Assembly: GCA_037976565.1 (NCBI GenBank)
Contig: CP137675.1
Coordinates: 11,178,534-11,242,533 of the forward strand
Length of the DNA: 64,000 nt
Direction of reading: 5' to 3'
DNA from: Mesocentrotus franciscanus
Taxonomy: Eukaryota; Echinodermata; Echinoidea; Camarodonta; Strongylocentrotidae
Positions 1 to 47,216 of the stretch are shown here, in pieces. The notes beneath the pieces are model-generated. The model was not told where the DNA came from. It searched no databases and worked only from the letters and a program-made list of their open reading frames with translations. The stretch's first letter is position 1; each line of letters starts with the position of its first letter. Position numbers and translations under genes: made by a program.

Positions 1-3
1 TTT

Positions 4-330
4 TATACAACGAAACTCCTAGATCCTTGTTATTTGATGTAAAAAGAATTAATTCAAGTTTGATAGGCTTAATTTAGTGCGCACACAGAGATAAGCGCAC
101 TTACCTCTATACACATTTACGCATAGTGCTGTGCAAGATTAGGCCTAGACACAGTATAAGCTCTACGCGCACTACTGCGCATCATGTACATGTACTTTAA
201 AAAAACGTTGGATAGTACTGGAAACTATTGCACGCTTTTTCATGAAAAACGTGGGATAGTCTCAGTTAATGAATCACACGTGACCGTGCATGACCAATCA
301 TTTGATTAGGATCTAGGAGTGAGTTGTATA
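4..330 (+). mobile_element. MITE with TATACAAC/GTTGTATA inverted termini, copy 1
   Basis: It starts tatacaacgaaactcctag and ends ctaggagtgagttgtata; the ends are imperfect inverted repeats of about 23 bases. It is about 90% identical to 15514-15891 but lacks two internal segments (one about 40 bases, one about 9). It lies at the window edge, so further sequence to the left may belong to it. Confidence 0.8.
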
Positions 331-714
331 AAAGAGAATAATGAAGCACTGGTGTAAGAGACTTTAAACATCAATTCCTCATATCTCATTGTCAGTAGCA
401 ATGTGAGGTGAATGACATTCAAATAGGCTGATAATAAGTAGTGTTGATTTAAGTAAGCATGGAATATGAAATACAGCAAATGAACACGTCTAAGAGAGAT
501 AATTGGAATCTAGGTCTAAATTATTCGTAAGGTTTGCATAAGAACAGTCCACATTCACATTTTATCTGTAAGACTAGCGAGTGAAATAATACCTTAATCT
601 AATTTGTTGGCTCCATTTACTGAATGTATATTTACCGTCGTGAAGTGATTCAATGGAACCTTGAAAATTTTAGTAATTAATGAAAATGATTGAATGAATG
701 AATTTGTGTTCCAG

Positions 715-35433
<34,719 letters not shown>

Positions 35434-35780
35434 CAGATGGGGATAAGAGACCAGGTAATCTGGTCTCAATCGATGTAGTGTACAAACAATAGAAATCATA
35501 CTCAGAAAATAAATCTATGGGCAGGATAGACTATCTCACCGGGACACTTGTGTTGTACAGGCCTGAATATAACCTATGACAAGAGGACATTTGTACAGAT
35601 AGTGTTTATCAAATAATTGTCAAAGCTCTGTCACTCAACATTTGCAAATGATTGAATTTGCTTAGCCATCCCTGGCAAGCTGTTTCAAAGCCTGATTCAA
35701 GTGTAAGTCTTTTGTGGATTGTGCCACTTGTTCCCCATGATTGGTCCAGATTCATTTTAATATGCATTTTAATTGCAAAC

Positions 35781-35786
35781 AATAAA
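35781..35786 (+). terminator. candidate CHD1 poly(A) signal, proximal
   Basis: Canonical AATAAA about 350 bases after the CHD1 stop codon, with T/G-rich sequence (ctggcaatctgattgtttt) 30-50 bases downstream. The distal alternative is at 39325. Confidence 0.5.
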
Positions 35787-37490
35787 GACTGTCAACACTG
35801 AAATATCTGGCAATCTGATTGTTTTAAAATCGTTGATTAAATTTTAATAACATTCATGCAATGATATTTCAATCAACACACAGAAGCTGACAGTGGAACA
35901 GCAATATTTCTTTGTAACAGTGAAACTATTCTTAGAAGATTAGAAGAAAATGCAGTTATACCTTTTTGAGAGTTGGTGTTTGTTCAGAAATGATATTGAC
36001 AGTAACTCGAAGCGATGAAATAGCGCAAGCAAACGCAAGCAAAGATGAGAATGTCATGTGTGTATGGCCATGTTTAGTTTGTTGCATCCCCCTAGTGTTG
36101 TGTACTTGCCATCTACCGAGCTCGTAATGTCTTTGAAAAACCTAGAATTTTAGATCTCATACTTAAAAGAAGTTCTTTGAAGATTACTGTAATTCCTGGA
36201 AAATGAGATATGACAACAGCCCTTTTTTTTTTTTTCAATGGAGGGTCATTATCAGAACAATTCATCTAATTCATAAATTTGCCCTCTTCTGTCCAATGAA
36301 TCATGAAAAATCGTATTCCACATGAGTTTTGATGATTTAAGTAGTACTGTATTTAGAGTAAGCAAAATGTTTTTGACCGTTATCAAATTTATCTTGCAAT
36401 GTACTCCTCTATGCATGTAGGAAATAATTGAACAGTTAACAGATGCACAAATCCTACTTAATTGGTATGTTATTTAAAACAAATTGATAACTAACAAAAG
36501 TTATAATTATAGACTGGTGGTAAGGTAAAAAAAATGACTTGCTAAATCATTTGAAGCAGCAATATATCAGTATTACAATTCATATTTTGAAGTAGAATAT
36601 AGATAGAGATGGTTAATAAGATTTAAGAGAAAATATATAAATCCAGAAAATATATAAATCCATTCATATCAGGATGAAAAAAATCTGTCACAAAATGGAA
36701 CCAATAACAAAATTACGTCTTTGGACAGACTTGAAGTTGCTCATGATTTTTAAATAACCAGGGAGAGAAAATTTATAATGGAAAACAAAGTGTTCTTTCT
36801 GGGAAATATATTATATCGCACATTTTTGGGGAAGAAGAGATTTTTCACTTGCCATACTATGAAAAAATGGAAAATCAATGCCAAAATGTGTTCAACACAA
36901 TGCAGCATGCAGATTGGAGTGTTAAAAAAAAGCCAAATATAATGTTATGGTAATTATTTTCATATGTATATTATTGAACTCATTGACCTATGAATGGTAT
37001 TGAACTCAAATTTAATTTTTATAAGGAAAGCAAATTGAATCATGTTGAGATATTGCAATTTTATTCAAGCACAATGCATAATATAAGAAATACAGTTGTG
37101 CAATGAGACTTTGCAGGGCTCGTCATGCTCATGGCAAAATGTGCCTTTTTCAGTACGCTTAAATTATACATCCTAAATCTGTCTTGCTGTATTAGTTTGT
37201 TAAATGAACTCCCAAACTATGTCAATGCTAATCTTGTTTTGGAATCCAAAACGTCAAGTGTTGTACTCAACTCTTGCTGTGCCGATGTCTCGTATATGTG
37301 ACAAACAGATTAGGTATTGTCAATCAAACATTGCTACACCAAGAAAGAAATATGTGGTGATCAATATGTTTCAATGTTTAGAGCATGAATCAATTAAATG
37401 TATTCTAAATATCTAATAATTATTATATGCTATTGTAAAAAAAATTTGGAGAAAATTGCAGATTTTGTTCAGGATCTTTTCTAACTTTAA

Positions 37491-37681
37491 AGCCCCACTG
37501 TACTACTTGTAGGTACTTGCTCCCTCTATCTTATAGAAAACAATGCCTAAGCGGTGCCTGTTGGTCCCCCATGATCCTCTTTTTCTTATGTTAATTGAGA
37601 GCTGAGTTGATGAGATAACCACCTGTCAGTGACCACGCTAATCCCTCTAATCCCTCCTGGCCAAACAAGTGCAGAGGGGCT
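37491..37681 (-). mobile_element. 188-bp TTAA MITE, copy 3 (191 bp)
   Basis: TTAA|AGCCCCACTGTACTAC to AAGTGCAGAGGGGCT|TTAA, same orientation as copy 2. It lies in the possible long CHD1 3' UTR. Confidence 0.85.
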
Positions 37682-39324
37682 TTAACACGAAACAATAGTA
37701 GATAAATAAGGAACAGCAATGTAAAGGACTCTATTTTTTTTTCACAATGAAGGTCATGCATTCAATTAAGTAAAGATGGAATATTTGATATCATACAAAA
37801 GGGTAATAAATTTCCTTCAACTTTTGTATACAGAAGTTTATAATACAGGGCTGTTGTTAAAGAAGTGCAGGCATTTCAAAATTAAATATTGCTCATGTTT
37901 TGGCAAAATCCGGAACAAACAAAACTACTCCGCACAGTTAAAAGAGCTTGCCTATTTCAGCCGACCGTATGTATTAGGTCTACATTCTGTAAGAGAATAA
38001 TAGTGCTTTTTGTGGTTTAAACATCAAATCTCATTTACTACATAAATAAAACAAGAAGAAGAAGAAACCTTATTATTTGAACAAATTAAATCTCCCATCT
38101 ATGAATGTTGTGTCTACAGAGTTCCTTTTAATGCCAAATGCTTCCACATTCCACTAATGAAATGATATATTTTTTAGAAACTTTTGTTTTGTAAACTTCA
38201 AACCTTTTTTTAGTTGTACTTTACCAAGTTCAAAGACTTCTCAATACACATTTTCTTGTTTGTGAGCAAATTCACAAAAAAGATAATTTGCTTCATTAGA
38301 TCTGATTTAGCGTAGGTGTACCGGTATATAATGGCTATTAAAGGAAAGAAGACCTCCTAAATTGTCAAAATTTTCACTTGACAAAACTGTCGACAAAACT
38401 TCATCAGCAGCCAAAATTCTCATGGGAAAGATTAGTTTTGTATGTGAAATGCAATCATTATTTGTCACCCTTGGCCTTGTATTGCAATGCTTGCACTGTG
38501 AAAAAGTTGTTTTTCCCCCATGAAGGAACAATTTACTTTATTGAGAAATATGTCTGGATGTGTCAATGGAAAGATAGTTGGTCTGATGATGAATTTGCAA
38601 TTCTATTTTATCTGGAGACATTGGTTTCACTCGTCCAATTTATTCTCCAGGTATATTTGGCGGATCACAGAATCAGGTCATTGAATATTGTGCAGAATAA
38701 TATTTTGTTACATTCAGAGTTCACTGTATATAACAAGTATGGTTTTCATCACTCACCGACGAGTCCAGAGAGAATTTTTTATAACATTCATATCAAATGT
38801 AGCATCTATACAGAAAATAGTGAACAGCATTAGGTAGCAGAGAAGTGGTCGAACTAGTCTCAACAGATGTGTATTTATTTCGGGAAAATGTATGTGTGGA
38901 TACCGATGGTATTGTTATTTGTAATTTGTAACAAATTGATGTAAAGATAACACTGTAGCAACTCCTGCGAGTTTTATGAAGCACTTGTACAGATGGATGT
39001 AATATTTGTGTACAGTATTCTGTAAAAGGAATTAGATGCTATGATTTATACTTGGAGTATGTTCTCTCGTTATTTGCCTTGATATGTAGTGTCTTCGGTA
39101 TGTTTGTGATGAACTGGCATGTTAATGTGAATTTTTTGTTGTTGTTTAAAAGCATTATTTTTGTTAAGCTGCAAATAATGAGCAGAAAAATTGTCTTTTG
39201 TTTGTAAATAATAATATATGTATGAACAATGAATGAACTACTATTTGTGTACATAGATAATGATGTACATGTGAGACGGCTTCTTTGCCATTGTCATGGC
39301 ATTGTCTGTCGCATATTCGTAAAA

Positions 39325-39330
39325 AATAAA
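39325..39330 (+). terminator. candidate CHD1 poly(A) signal, distal
   Basis: AATAAA inside aaaaaataaaagatgc, followed by AT-rich and TGT-containing sequence (gtgatattgtttatgt). It would define a 3' UTR of about 3.9 kb. Confidence 0.4.
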
Positions 39331-39733
39331 AGATGCAGATAAATCGAGAATACAAGCGTAATATATGTGATATTGTTTATGTCTTGGGATTTACTTTCAT
39401 GAGGGAGACATTTATACCTCTTGACATATTTAACTGTAACATTTTTACCTCTGACATTTTTACCTGTCACCGAACAAAGGAAAATCTGATAAAATAAATT
39501 GAAGTCTTGAATTTGTAATATACCAAAACAAAAGTTTTTGAGTACGATTTCTCTAGCTAGCTCTCCATTAGCTTTGTACTACCAGCTTTAAATTTCATGA
39601 TTTCAAATTGTTCTCCAACTGTTATCAAACCGTGCCCTAGATAGGCCTACTAGTAATATACAATTGGACGAGTTGTTCCTTCTAGAAAGAAATAGGATGT
39701 TATTAATCAAATTTTTATGATTACCAGTACACA

Positions 39734-39888
39734 GGGCCCCATTGCATAAAACTTACCATTGATGGTAACTTTGCCATCAATGGCAACTACCATGGTAACG
39801 GGGCTCAACAGCCAATCAAAATCAAGGTATGGTAGTTACCATTGATGGCAAAGTTACCATCAATGGTAAGTTTTATGCAACGGGGCCC
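39734..39888. mobile_element. GGGCCC-ended hairpin MITE, copy 2
   Basis: Opens GGGCCCCATTGCATAAAACT and closes AGTTTTATGCAACGGGGCCC. The arms extend about 55 bases (taccattgatggtaactttg against caaagttaccatcaatggta) with a short loop. 155 bp. Confidence 0.85.
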
Positions 39889-40379
39889 AGCTGAACTAGA
39901 ACTTCAATTTTAATACGGAAAAAAAGATGAAAGATACCAGCTTGTATTTGAGCGATTACAAGTTAGAAATGCATTTCTTTTTTGTCCGTCATTGGGATTT
40001 CCTCAAACTTTCACTAACCCCAACAATTAAAATATCTGTGTCATCACGTCACAATCCATGACGGATATATATCCTGAAAATCATAAATGAACATGTAATA
40101 AAGTTAGGCGTTCCAGAGCAATTTTTAGGGTCAGGTTCTTAAATTTCAGGAAACATAACCTTTGCGACCACTTTTTCTTTTAATTTTATTGGCACTACAC
40201 TTAGGGCCGGGTGGTGGGAGGGGGCCGGGAGCAGGGGGTCTGAAAATAGGGCTGTCACTTTTGTCTTCAACATTAACATCAACAGTATACGGAAGAGAAG
40301 GTAGTCCTGTTGGTCTTCCGGTCGCTTCTTCTTTGTGGTGGTTTAACCATTAACAGACAAGAAAAATTTTGAGGGCACA

Positions 40380-40505
40380 CTAGAGAGATGGATCACGTGC
40401 AACATACTGAAATTTTGACCAATAATTGTCGATTAATCTTTTGAAGATGTTCAAACTTGGTGCTGTGACCACAGACTGAGGAAGATTGTTCCAGTCTTCA
40501 CTAAC
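40380..40505 (-). mobile_element. LINE reverse-transcriptase C-terminal fragment (CR1/L2-like)
   Basis: On the minus strand the frame reads DWNNLPQSVVTAPSLNIFKR and LIDNYW, then a stop at 40380. The W-N-x-LP-xSVV-x-A-S-x-N-x-FK pattern is the familiar C-terminal end of CR1/L2-type LINE ORF2. Only the extreme 3' end remains. Confidence 0.75.
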
Positions 40506-41660
40506 CATCATAGATATCTGTCTTTTATAATATTGTTAAACATAAGGGTTCAAAGATTTATAAAATATTGCATGTAAACTTCTTCAAATCACCGATTTAA
40601 ATAAATTGTCCGACCTGTACAGACACATAACGTCTGGGTATATATACTAGCACCACAAAACTGGGAAATATCTTCTGTGAATCATGAACTGTACAACTAG
40701 TACGGGAGCCAGGGGGGGTCAACCTAGCTGGAAGGGAAACCAATTTTCATATGCACAGATGTAAAGATCGCATAGCTCCATATAACAAATCGACCGTCTG
40801 GCATGTTCTAAGTGGTGGGTGTGGCCAGGGGGAGCCCCTCCCCAAAAAGCGGCCTTTTGACGACAAATTAGTATTTTGTAAATTATATTGTAAGGAAACC
40901 TTGAACCACCATGAGTTTGGTGTCATATGAAAGAAAATTAAATTATCTACATTTTGATACCTATTTCAACGAAATTAAGATTAATTTACATAGCAAATTT
41001 AAGTTAAAAACATGATTTTTGGTGATTTTTTTCGAAATATTGAATTTTATCAAAAGATTATTTTCCATATATCAAAATTGGAGAGGTGCATTTTTTCATA
41101 ACTTTCCAGGAATTTGCTTATGTACAATAACAATATCCTGTGCGAGGGAGAGGCTTATATATCTTTTCAATAAAAAGTTATAGCAATCCAAAGTCACTGA
41201 TTTGATTTCCACAAAAACAACATTTTTGCCCACATGTGTATTAACTGTATGCATTACGTGCATTAGTGTATTAAGGACCTATTTGGTGTGTTTACATCGA
41301 GTTTTAAAGATAACTTATAACTAAAACCTCTTATCACCATGTATTTGGTGTCAAAAGATGGATAATTAAAATACCTTCATCCTGATATCAATTTCAATGA
41401 GTGATGTAGTGTGTGAAATATAAATTTTGAGCCAAAAGGTGCTTTATTGTAGATATTCCTCTGATTTTGGCCAGTATCTCGGTATATTAACTGGACAAAA
41501 GTGATTAGACATTTAGTAGTGCAGAAAATTCAAAGGATTTGGAGCGCTGAGTGCAATTGATAAGTTCTTCTTCTGTACTCTGGGCTGTTTCAGGAAATGT
41601 GGACATTGGCAGTTGGCTCCCAGGCGCGGATCCAGCCAGGGGCCTTGCCCCCCGCCAAAA

Positions 41661-41699
<39 letters not shown>

Positions 41700-42084
41700 A
41701 AAAGAGAAGGAAATGAAAAGAAGAGAGAAGGGAAAGAAAGAAGAGGAAGTGGGAAAGAAAAGGAAATAGGAGATCGGGGGCGAAATGGCCTTGCCTCCCA
41801 GGTTGTTGCCTCCCCCCAGCAACAAAAAAGAGAGAAGGAAGGAAAGGGAAAGAAAAAAGAAAAAGGAGATAAAGGGAATGAAATAAAGAGGACGAAGAAA
41901 AGAAGGGGATATCAGTTGCGATTCTCCCGCCAACAAGTTGTGGATCGGGGATGGGAACCTAAAGGCCCTTGCCTCCCCCCTGCCAAAAAGAAGGGGTGAA
42001 GGGAAATGCAAAGAGGAGAGCTAAAAGGAACAAAAACGAGGAAGAAGAAAAGAAAAGGATGAAAACAATTTTAATACCTACTCC

Positions 42085-42415
42085 TGAGCTTACGGGGCTC
42101 TGCCCCTGAATCCACCTAGGGCCCTGAGGCAGGCCCTTGGATGCTAATCTGATCGTAATCAAATGCCTGAAATCCCTGAGCTTCCGGGGGCTCTGCACCC
42201 TGGACCCCACCTAGGGCCCTAAGGCGGGTCTCTGGATGCTAATCTGATCGTAATCAAATGCCTAAAACCACTGAGCTTCCGGGGGCTCTGCACCCTGGAC
42301 CCCACCTAGGGCCCTAAGGCGGGTCTCTGGATGCTCATCTGACCGCAATTTAATGCTTAAATCCCCTGAGCTTCCGGGGCTCCGCCCTGGACCCCACGCC
42401 TATTAGTGACCTGCT
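42085..42415 (+). repeat. about 94-bp subterminal tandem repeat of foldback element, left arm
   Basis: Three and a half units each start ctgagcttccgggggctctg and contain cacctagggccctaaggcgg and tggatgctaatctgatcgta. The complementary right-arm copies lie at about 43480-43965. Confidence 0.85.
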
Positions 42416-43479
42416 AGACTGGAGTCAAAAATAATAATACGCTTAATACGCTTGAAATGATCAGTTGTAGCACATTTACTAGCTTGAACTTGCAAAGTAT
42501 TACATGCAGATTTCCTTTTTGCCCACATCCCAATTAGAATTCAATAAATAAAAGTAATCAAAGATTGTCTATGACAGTGTCCCTGGTGGAACTGTAACTC
42601 GAACGCTGTTTCAAAGGAAACAATCTACGACAAGTTTGCATTTTATTTTATTCTAATTTAAAAAAATGTTATTCTATGTTCAAAAAGACCATATGGTTTA
42701 TGCAACGGGCATGATAGAACTCTAATGTAGACGGTGATGTGTTACCAAAATTATAAGCTGGTACCTAATGACATTTTCCAATCATCAAATCGTGAGATCC
42801 TTAGAAGTTCAAGGAGTTAGTAACGATTTAAAGTTATTCATGGCTAAGCAGAAAAGATTTCAAATTGATCTCAATTGTAGTTGTGGAACTTCCTATTTGA
42901 AACACACAAAGACTAAAACTTAGATTCAATCGAATCAAGTAGTTTCATAATGTTCCTTCGATTTTTGTACCGAATTACTTGTAATCGAGAGAAAAATAAC
43001 TTTGCATACCTAGCCGAAACTATTTTATGAGAAAAGTTTATGTCATTCTAATCTAATCACAATAGGAATCATGCGGAGTATTGGTTGCTCACAAGCATAC
43101 ACATGTTTTCTTAGTAGTCAGGAAAAATAAACCATTAAAGCAAACATGGCGATATTATATTATATTCATGTTGATCGATGCACTAACTTGTCTTGGTCAT
43201 GGGCAAGATTATGACAAGCGGCTGGAAGGGGTGGGTGGGGTAGGGGAGGGGGGCAGGAGGCGCGGATCCAAGATTTCTTAGGGAGGGCCCAAATTTGAAA
43301 TTGTGCGAGCCAAATATTGGTACGTAATGGTGACCACTGGAGCAGTGGCGTAATGAGCAAAATCGTTTGGGTGGGGCAGAAGAAAAAAATCCGCATCACC
43401 ACCACTCTTACATAGGCCCCCGCTGAACGTTTCTCAAAGTGGGTGGGGAGGCTAAAGTATTTACGATCATGAAGAGCGT

Positions 43480-43965
43480 AGCGTAAATGGGCGTTGGGTC
43501 TAGGGGCAAAGCACCGGCGGGGTCAAGGGCGGAGCCCCAGGAAGCTCGGGGCGTATGGGCATTTAATTACGGTCAGATGGCATTTTTATACTTTATTTGT
43601 GACACTGGCAGGACAATAATTGGCGTTTGGTCCAGGGGGCGGAGCCCCCGGAAGTTTAGGGGTTTGGGGCATTAAATTACCGTCAGGTGAGCATCCAGGG
43701 GCCGCCTTAGGGCCCTAGGTTGGGTCCAGGGGGCAGAGCCCCCGTAAGCTCAGGGGTTTTAGGCATTTAATTACGGTCAGATGAGCATATTTTGATACCT
43801 TATTTGTGACTCTGGCAGGTCACTAATTGGCGTGGGGTCCAGGGGGCGGAGCCCCCGGAAACTCAGGGGTTTTATGCATTACGATCAGATAAGCATCAAA
43901 GGCCTGCCTTAGGGCCCTAGGTGGATTCCAGGGGGCAGAGCCCCCGTAAGCTCAGGGTAGGTATT
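43480..43965 (-). repeat. subterminal tandem repeat of foldback element, right arm
   Basis: Units carry gggtccagggggcggagccc, ccggaagctcaggggtttt, atttaattacggtcagat and gccttagggccctaggt. They are the inverted counterpart of 42085-42415, plus two copies of a ttatttgtgac(a/t)ctggcagg insert. Confidence 0.82.
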
Positions 43966-45830
43966 AAATAACGGTCAGATAAGGGGAGGGGCCTTTCGCC
44001 CCCGATCCACACCTTGTTGGCGGGAAAATCACTCATGATCTCCCTACCTTTCTTCTTCCTCTTTTTTCCTTTCCCTTCTTTCTCTTTTAAATTTGCAGGG
44101 GGGGGAGAGGGGCAAGGGCCTTTCGGTCCCCCGATCCATACATTGTTGGCCGAATTAATCGCAACTGATCTCACCTTGTTTTCATCCTTTTCTTTTCTTC
44201 TTCCTCTTTTTGTTCCTTTTAGCTCTCCTCTTTCCTTTCCTTTCCCCTTTTTATTTTGGCGGGGGAGGGGGAGAGGCAAGGGCCTTTAGGTCCCATCCCA
44301 GATCCACAACTGGTTTTTCTTCTCTTTTCTTTTCTTTTCTTCGTCCTCTTTATTTCATTCCCTTTATCTCCCTTTTTCCTTTTTTCTTTCCATTTCCTTC
44401 CTTCTCTCTCTTATTTTTTGCTGGGGGAAGACAACAACCTGGGAGACAAGGCCCTTTCGCCCCGATCTCCTGTTTTCCCTTTTCTTTTCTGCTTCCTCTT
44501 CTTTCTTTCCCTTTCTCTCCTCTTTCCCTTTCCCTTCTTTTCCTTCTCTCACTCTCTTTTATTCTTTTTTGGCGGGGGGCCTAGGCCCCTGCCCCTGGAT
44601 CTGCGCCTGGGGAGGCAACTGCCAATGTCCACATTTCCTGAAACATCCCAGAGTACAGAAGAAGAACTTATCAATTGCACTCAGCGCTCCAAATCCTTTG
44701 AACTTTCTGCACTACTAAATGTCTAATCACTTTTGTCCAGTTAATATACCGAGATACTGGCCAAAATCAGAGGAATATCTACAATAAAGCACCTTTTGGC
44801 TCAAAATTTATATTTCACACACTACATCACTCATTGAAATTGATATCAGGATGAAGGTATTTTAATTATCCATCTTTTGACACCAAATACATGGTGATAA
44901 GAGGTTTTAGTTAAAAGTTATCTTTAAAACTCGATGTAAACACGCCAAACAGGTCCTTAATACACTAATGCACGTATATGCATACAGTTAATACACATGT
45001 GGGCAAAAATGTTGTTTTGTGGAAATCAAATCAATAACTTTGGATTGCTATAACTTTTTATTGAAAAGATATATAAACCTCTCCCTCGCACAGGATATTG
45101 TCATTGTACATAAGCAAATTCTTGGAAAGTTATGAAAAATGCACCTCTCTGATTTTGATATATGGAAAATAATCTTTTTGATAAAATTCAATATTTCGAA
45201 AAAATCACCAAAAATCATGTTTTTAACTTAAATTTGCTATGTAAATTAATCTTAATTTCGTTGAAATAGGTATCAAAATGTAGATAATTTAATTTTCTTT
45301 CATATGACACCAAACTCATGGTGGTTCAAGGTTTTCTTACAATATTATTTACAAAATACTAATTTGTCGTCAAAAGGGCCGCTTTTTGGGGAGGGGCTCC
45401 CCTGGCCACACCCACCACTTAGAACATGCCAGACGGTCGATTTGTTATATGGAGCTATGCGATCTTTACATCTGTGGACATGAAAATTGGTTTCCCTTCC
45501 AGCTAGGTTGACCCCCCCTGGCTCCCGGACTAAACTGCTAGCACTCGTTATACCGTATATTGTGGAAGTTGTTGACGATAGATGGCGCTTGTTATATATT
45601 GTGGAAGTTGGCGCTTGGCCTACCTAAGTCTAAATTTCCACACAGAATGTAGATCTATTGTTGATATTTTGTGTCCTTAAATAAGTATCGAACCGGTATT
45701 CTGTGCCATCAAACATGAAGAACGGGGAATATCTTGTAACATTCATAGAGAAATCATCAATAATCATAAATGACAAAACCTGTAAGTAACTTGTAGAATA
45801 TATTGATAATACAAACTTCCTCTGTATGAA

Positions 45831-45912
45831 GTAATCGTGGCCGAGCGGTTAAGGCGATAGACTAGAAATCTATTGGGGTCTCCCCGCGCAGGTTCGAATC
45901 CTGCCGATTACG
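45831..45912 (+). tRNA. tRNA-Ser(AGA)
   Basis: 82 bases fold as a class II tRNA: acceptor GTAATCG paired with CGATTAC, D-loop with GGCCGAGCGGTTAAGGC, anticodon stem ATAGA/TCTAT with loop CTAGAAA and anticodon AGA at 45864-45866. There is a long variable arm (GGGGTCTCCCC) and the T-arm GCAGGTTCGAATCCTGC. Both internal Pol III boxes are intact. A T-run terminator starts at 45918, five bases after the end. It differs little from vertebrate tRNA-Ser(AGA), so it looks functional. No CCA is encoded, as expected in eukaryotes. Confidence 0.96.
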
Positions 45913-45917
45913 ATATA

Positions 45918-45937
45918 TTTTTCTTTTTTTTTCTTCT
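45918..45937 (+). terminator. Pol III T-run terminator of tRNA-Ser
   Basis: TTTTT followed by a C and a longer T run, starting five bases after the tRNA-Ser 3' end. Confidence 0.85.
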
Positions 45938-46071
45938 ATTTTTTTTTTGGGGTCATTTGAGTTGTAGGTCTCCTTTTTGTAATAATAAAAGTGTTATTTT
46001 TTAGGACGAATTAAGAATGGAGCATAATTCTATTGCAACACTCAAGAAGCACTATCTGCATGGTCCGGGAG

Positions 46072-47207
46072 GCGACTTTGCGTTTTACACCCTGGCCTGG
46101 ACATTTTCCCGGTAAATAGCAATGAAACTGCTTGAATGAGTCTAGTCTACGCTCCTCGATCGGGCGCGCCAGTTCCAAATCGAATCGTACATGCACAGAC
46201 GTACGTCGATGCAGCATTTATACACACCGTACGCAGCTGCAATACTGAAGATTATAGGAGAAGATATAGGATTTCAAGTTCAGAACAACAAGTTAAGAAG
46301 CTTGCTGCACGATGGAAAAAAGGGGGTCTTAGAAACAAATATGAAGAGAGAGAGAGGCCTTAGAAACAAATATGAAGAGGGGTTAATGAGAGAGAAAGAA
46401 AGAGGGGTCTGAGAAATACATACGAGAGAGAGTGGGTCGAGAGAGAGGTCTTAGAAAACAAATATGAATAGAGATGGGGGGCGGGGAGAAATGGGTCTTA
46501 GAAAACAAATATGAAGAGAGATGAGGGGGAGGTCTTAGAAAACAAATATGAAGGAGAGGGGTCAAGAGAATTAGAGAAATTAGGTCTTATAGAAACAAAT
46601 GACATGAATTAAAAAATGAAAGACGTGATCCCACAATAATAGAAAATGGTACGAGTGCAATATTTAAATCACAGTTTATGTATTACATTACCATTACACA
46701 TATTATGTCGAGTGTAGTCTGTGTATGTGTCGATATGTGTACATGTGTGTTAGGGGGTCGAATCAGCAAATGGTTTGAAAGTAGGCTACACGTCAAAAAT
46801 TGAAACCCTGAAGAAGGCGGAATTAAACCACAAAAACCATAATATTATTTGGTTTCTCTCTTTCCTTACTTTGATTAATTCCTTCTCTAATTTCTCTCTT
46901 TCTTTCAAGTTAGTTTTTGTTTTCTCTCTCTGCTTATGACATTCTTTGTTTCCTCTCTGTTCTTTAATTATTTATTGTTTTTCTCTATTTCCTTCTGTTG
47001 TTATTCGTTGTTTTTCTCTCACTCGTACGTCTCGATACAAAAGTACATGTACCGCGTACCGCGACACTGGACATATAGGACGTACGTTGAGCATTGCAGA
47101 AGAGCTACGTGCGCGCGCAATATCTTGTCATGGATAGACTTTTCCCAGTCGGTTCCTTGAAATTTATTGGGAAAAGGTCCAGGCCAGGGTGTAAAACGCA
47201 AAGTCGC
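46072..47207. mobile_element. Mutator-like TIR element with 9-bp target duplication
   Basis: The left end GCGACTTTGCGTTTTACACC continues CTGGCCTGGACATTTTCCC. The right end is its reverse complement with about one mismatch in 39. Both ends are flanked by the direct repeat GTCCGGGAG (46063-46071 and 47208-47216). Nine-base duplications are typical of MULEs. The 1,136-bp interior is non-coding and holds a degenerate repeat. Confidence 0.88.
46320..46600 (+). repeat. degenerate tandem repeat inside the MULE
   Basis: The motif ggtcttagaaaacaaatatg followed by aa(g/t)agagag recurs about eight times at 25-45 base intervals. Confidence 0.75.
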
Positions 47208-47216
47208 GTCCGGGAG

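Larger units (their letters stand above)
35434..39350 (+). other. CHD1 3' UTR or downstream flank
   Basis: No coding signal is seen. AATAAA occurs at 35781-35786, about 350 bases after the stop and followed by T/G-rich sequence, and again at 39325-39330, so a short or a roughly 3.9-kb 3' UTR is possible. A TTAA MITE lies at 37491-37681. A 151-codon ORF at 38378-38833 has no recognisable domain and is probably chance. Confidence 0.5.
40703..45527. mobile_element. 4.8-kb foldback element with long inverted arms
   Basis: The left end CGGGAGCCAGGGGGGGTCAA is the reverse complement of the right end TTGACCCCCCCTGGCTCCCG. The outer arms, 40703 to about 41640 and about 44596-45527, match over about 930 bp at over 90%. 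Inner arms of GA/TC-rich DNA and about 94-bp tandem units continue the symmetry less exactly to about 42420 and 43480. The centre 42420-43480 is unpaired and has no transposase that I can recognise. ORFs in the arms are products of low-complexity DNA. No perfect target duplication was found. Confidence 0.88.

Noticed and set aside
38378..38833. 151-codon ORF downstream of CHD1
   Set aside because: No recognisable domain, AT-driven composition and no splice or start context; probably chance within the 3' UTR or flank.
41505..44726. ORFs of up to 168 codons in the GA/TC-rich arms
   Set aside because: Low-complexity inverted arms of the foldback element; mirror copies occur on both sides and no domain is visible.
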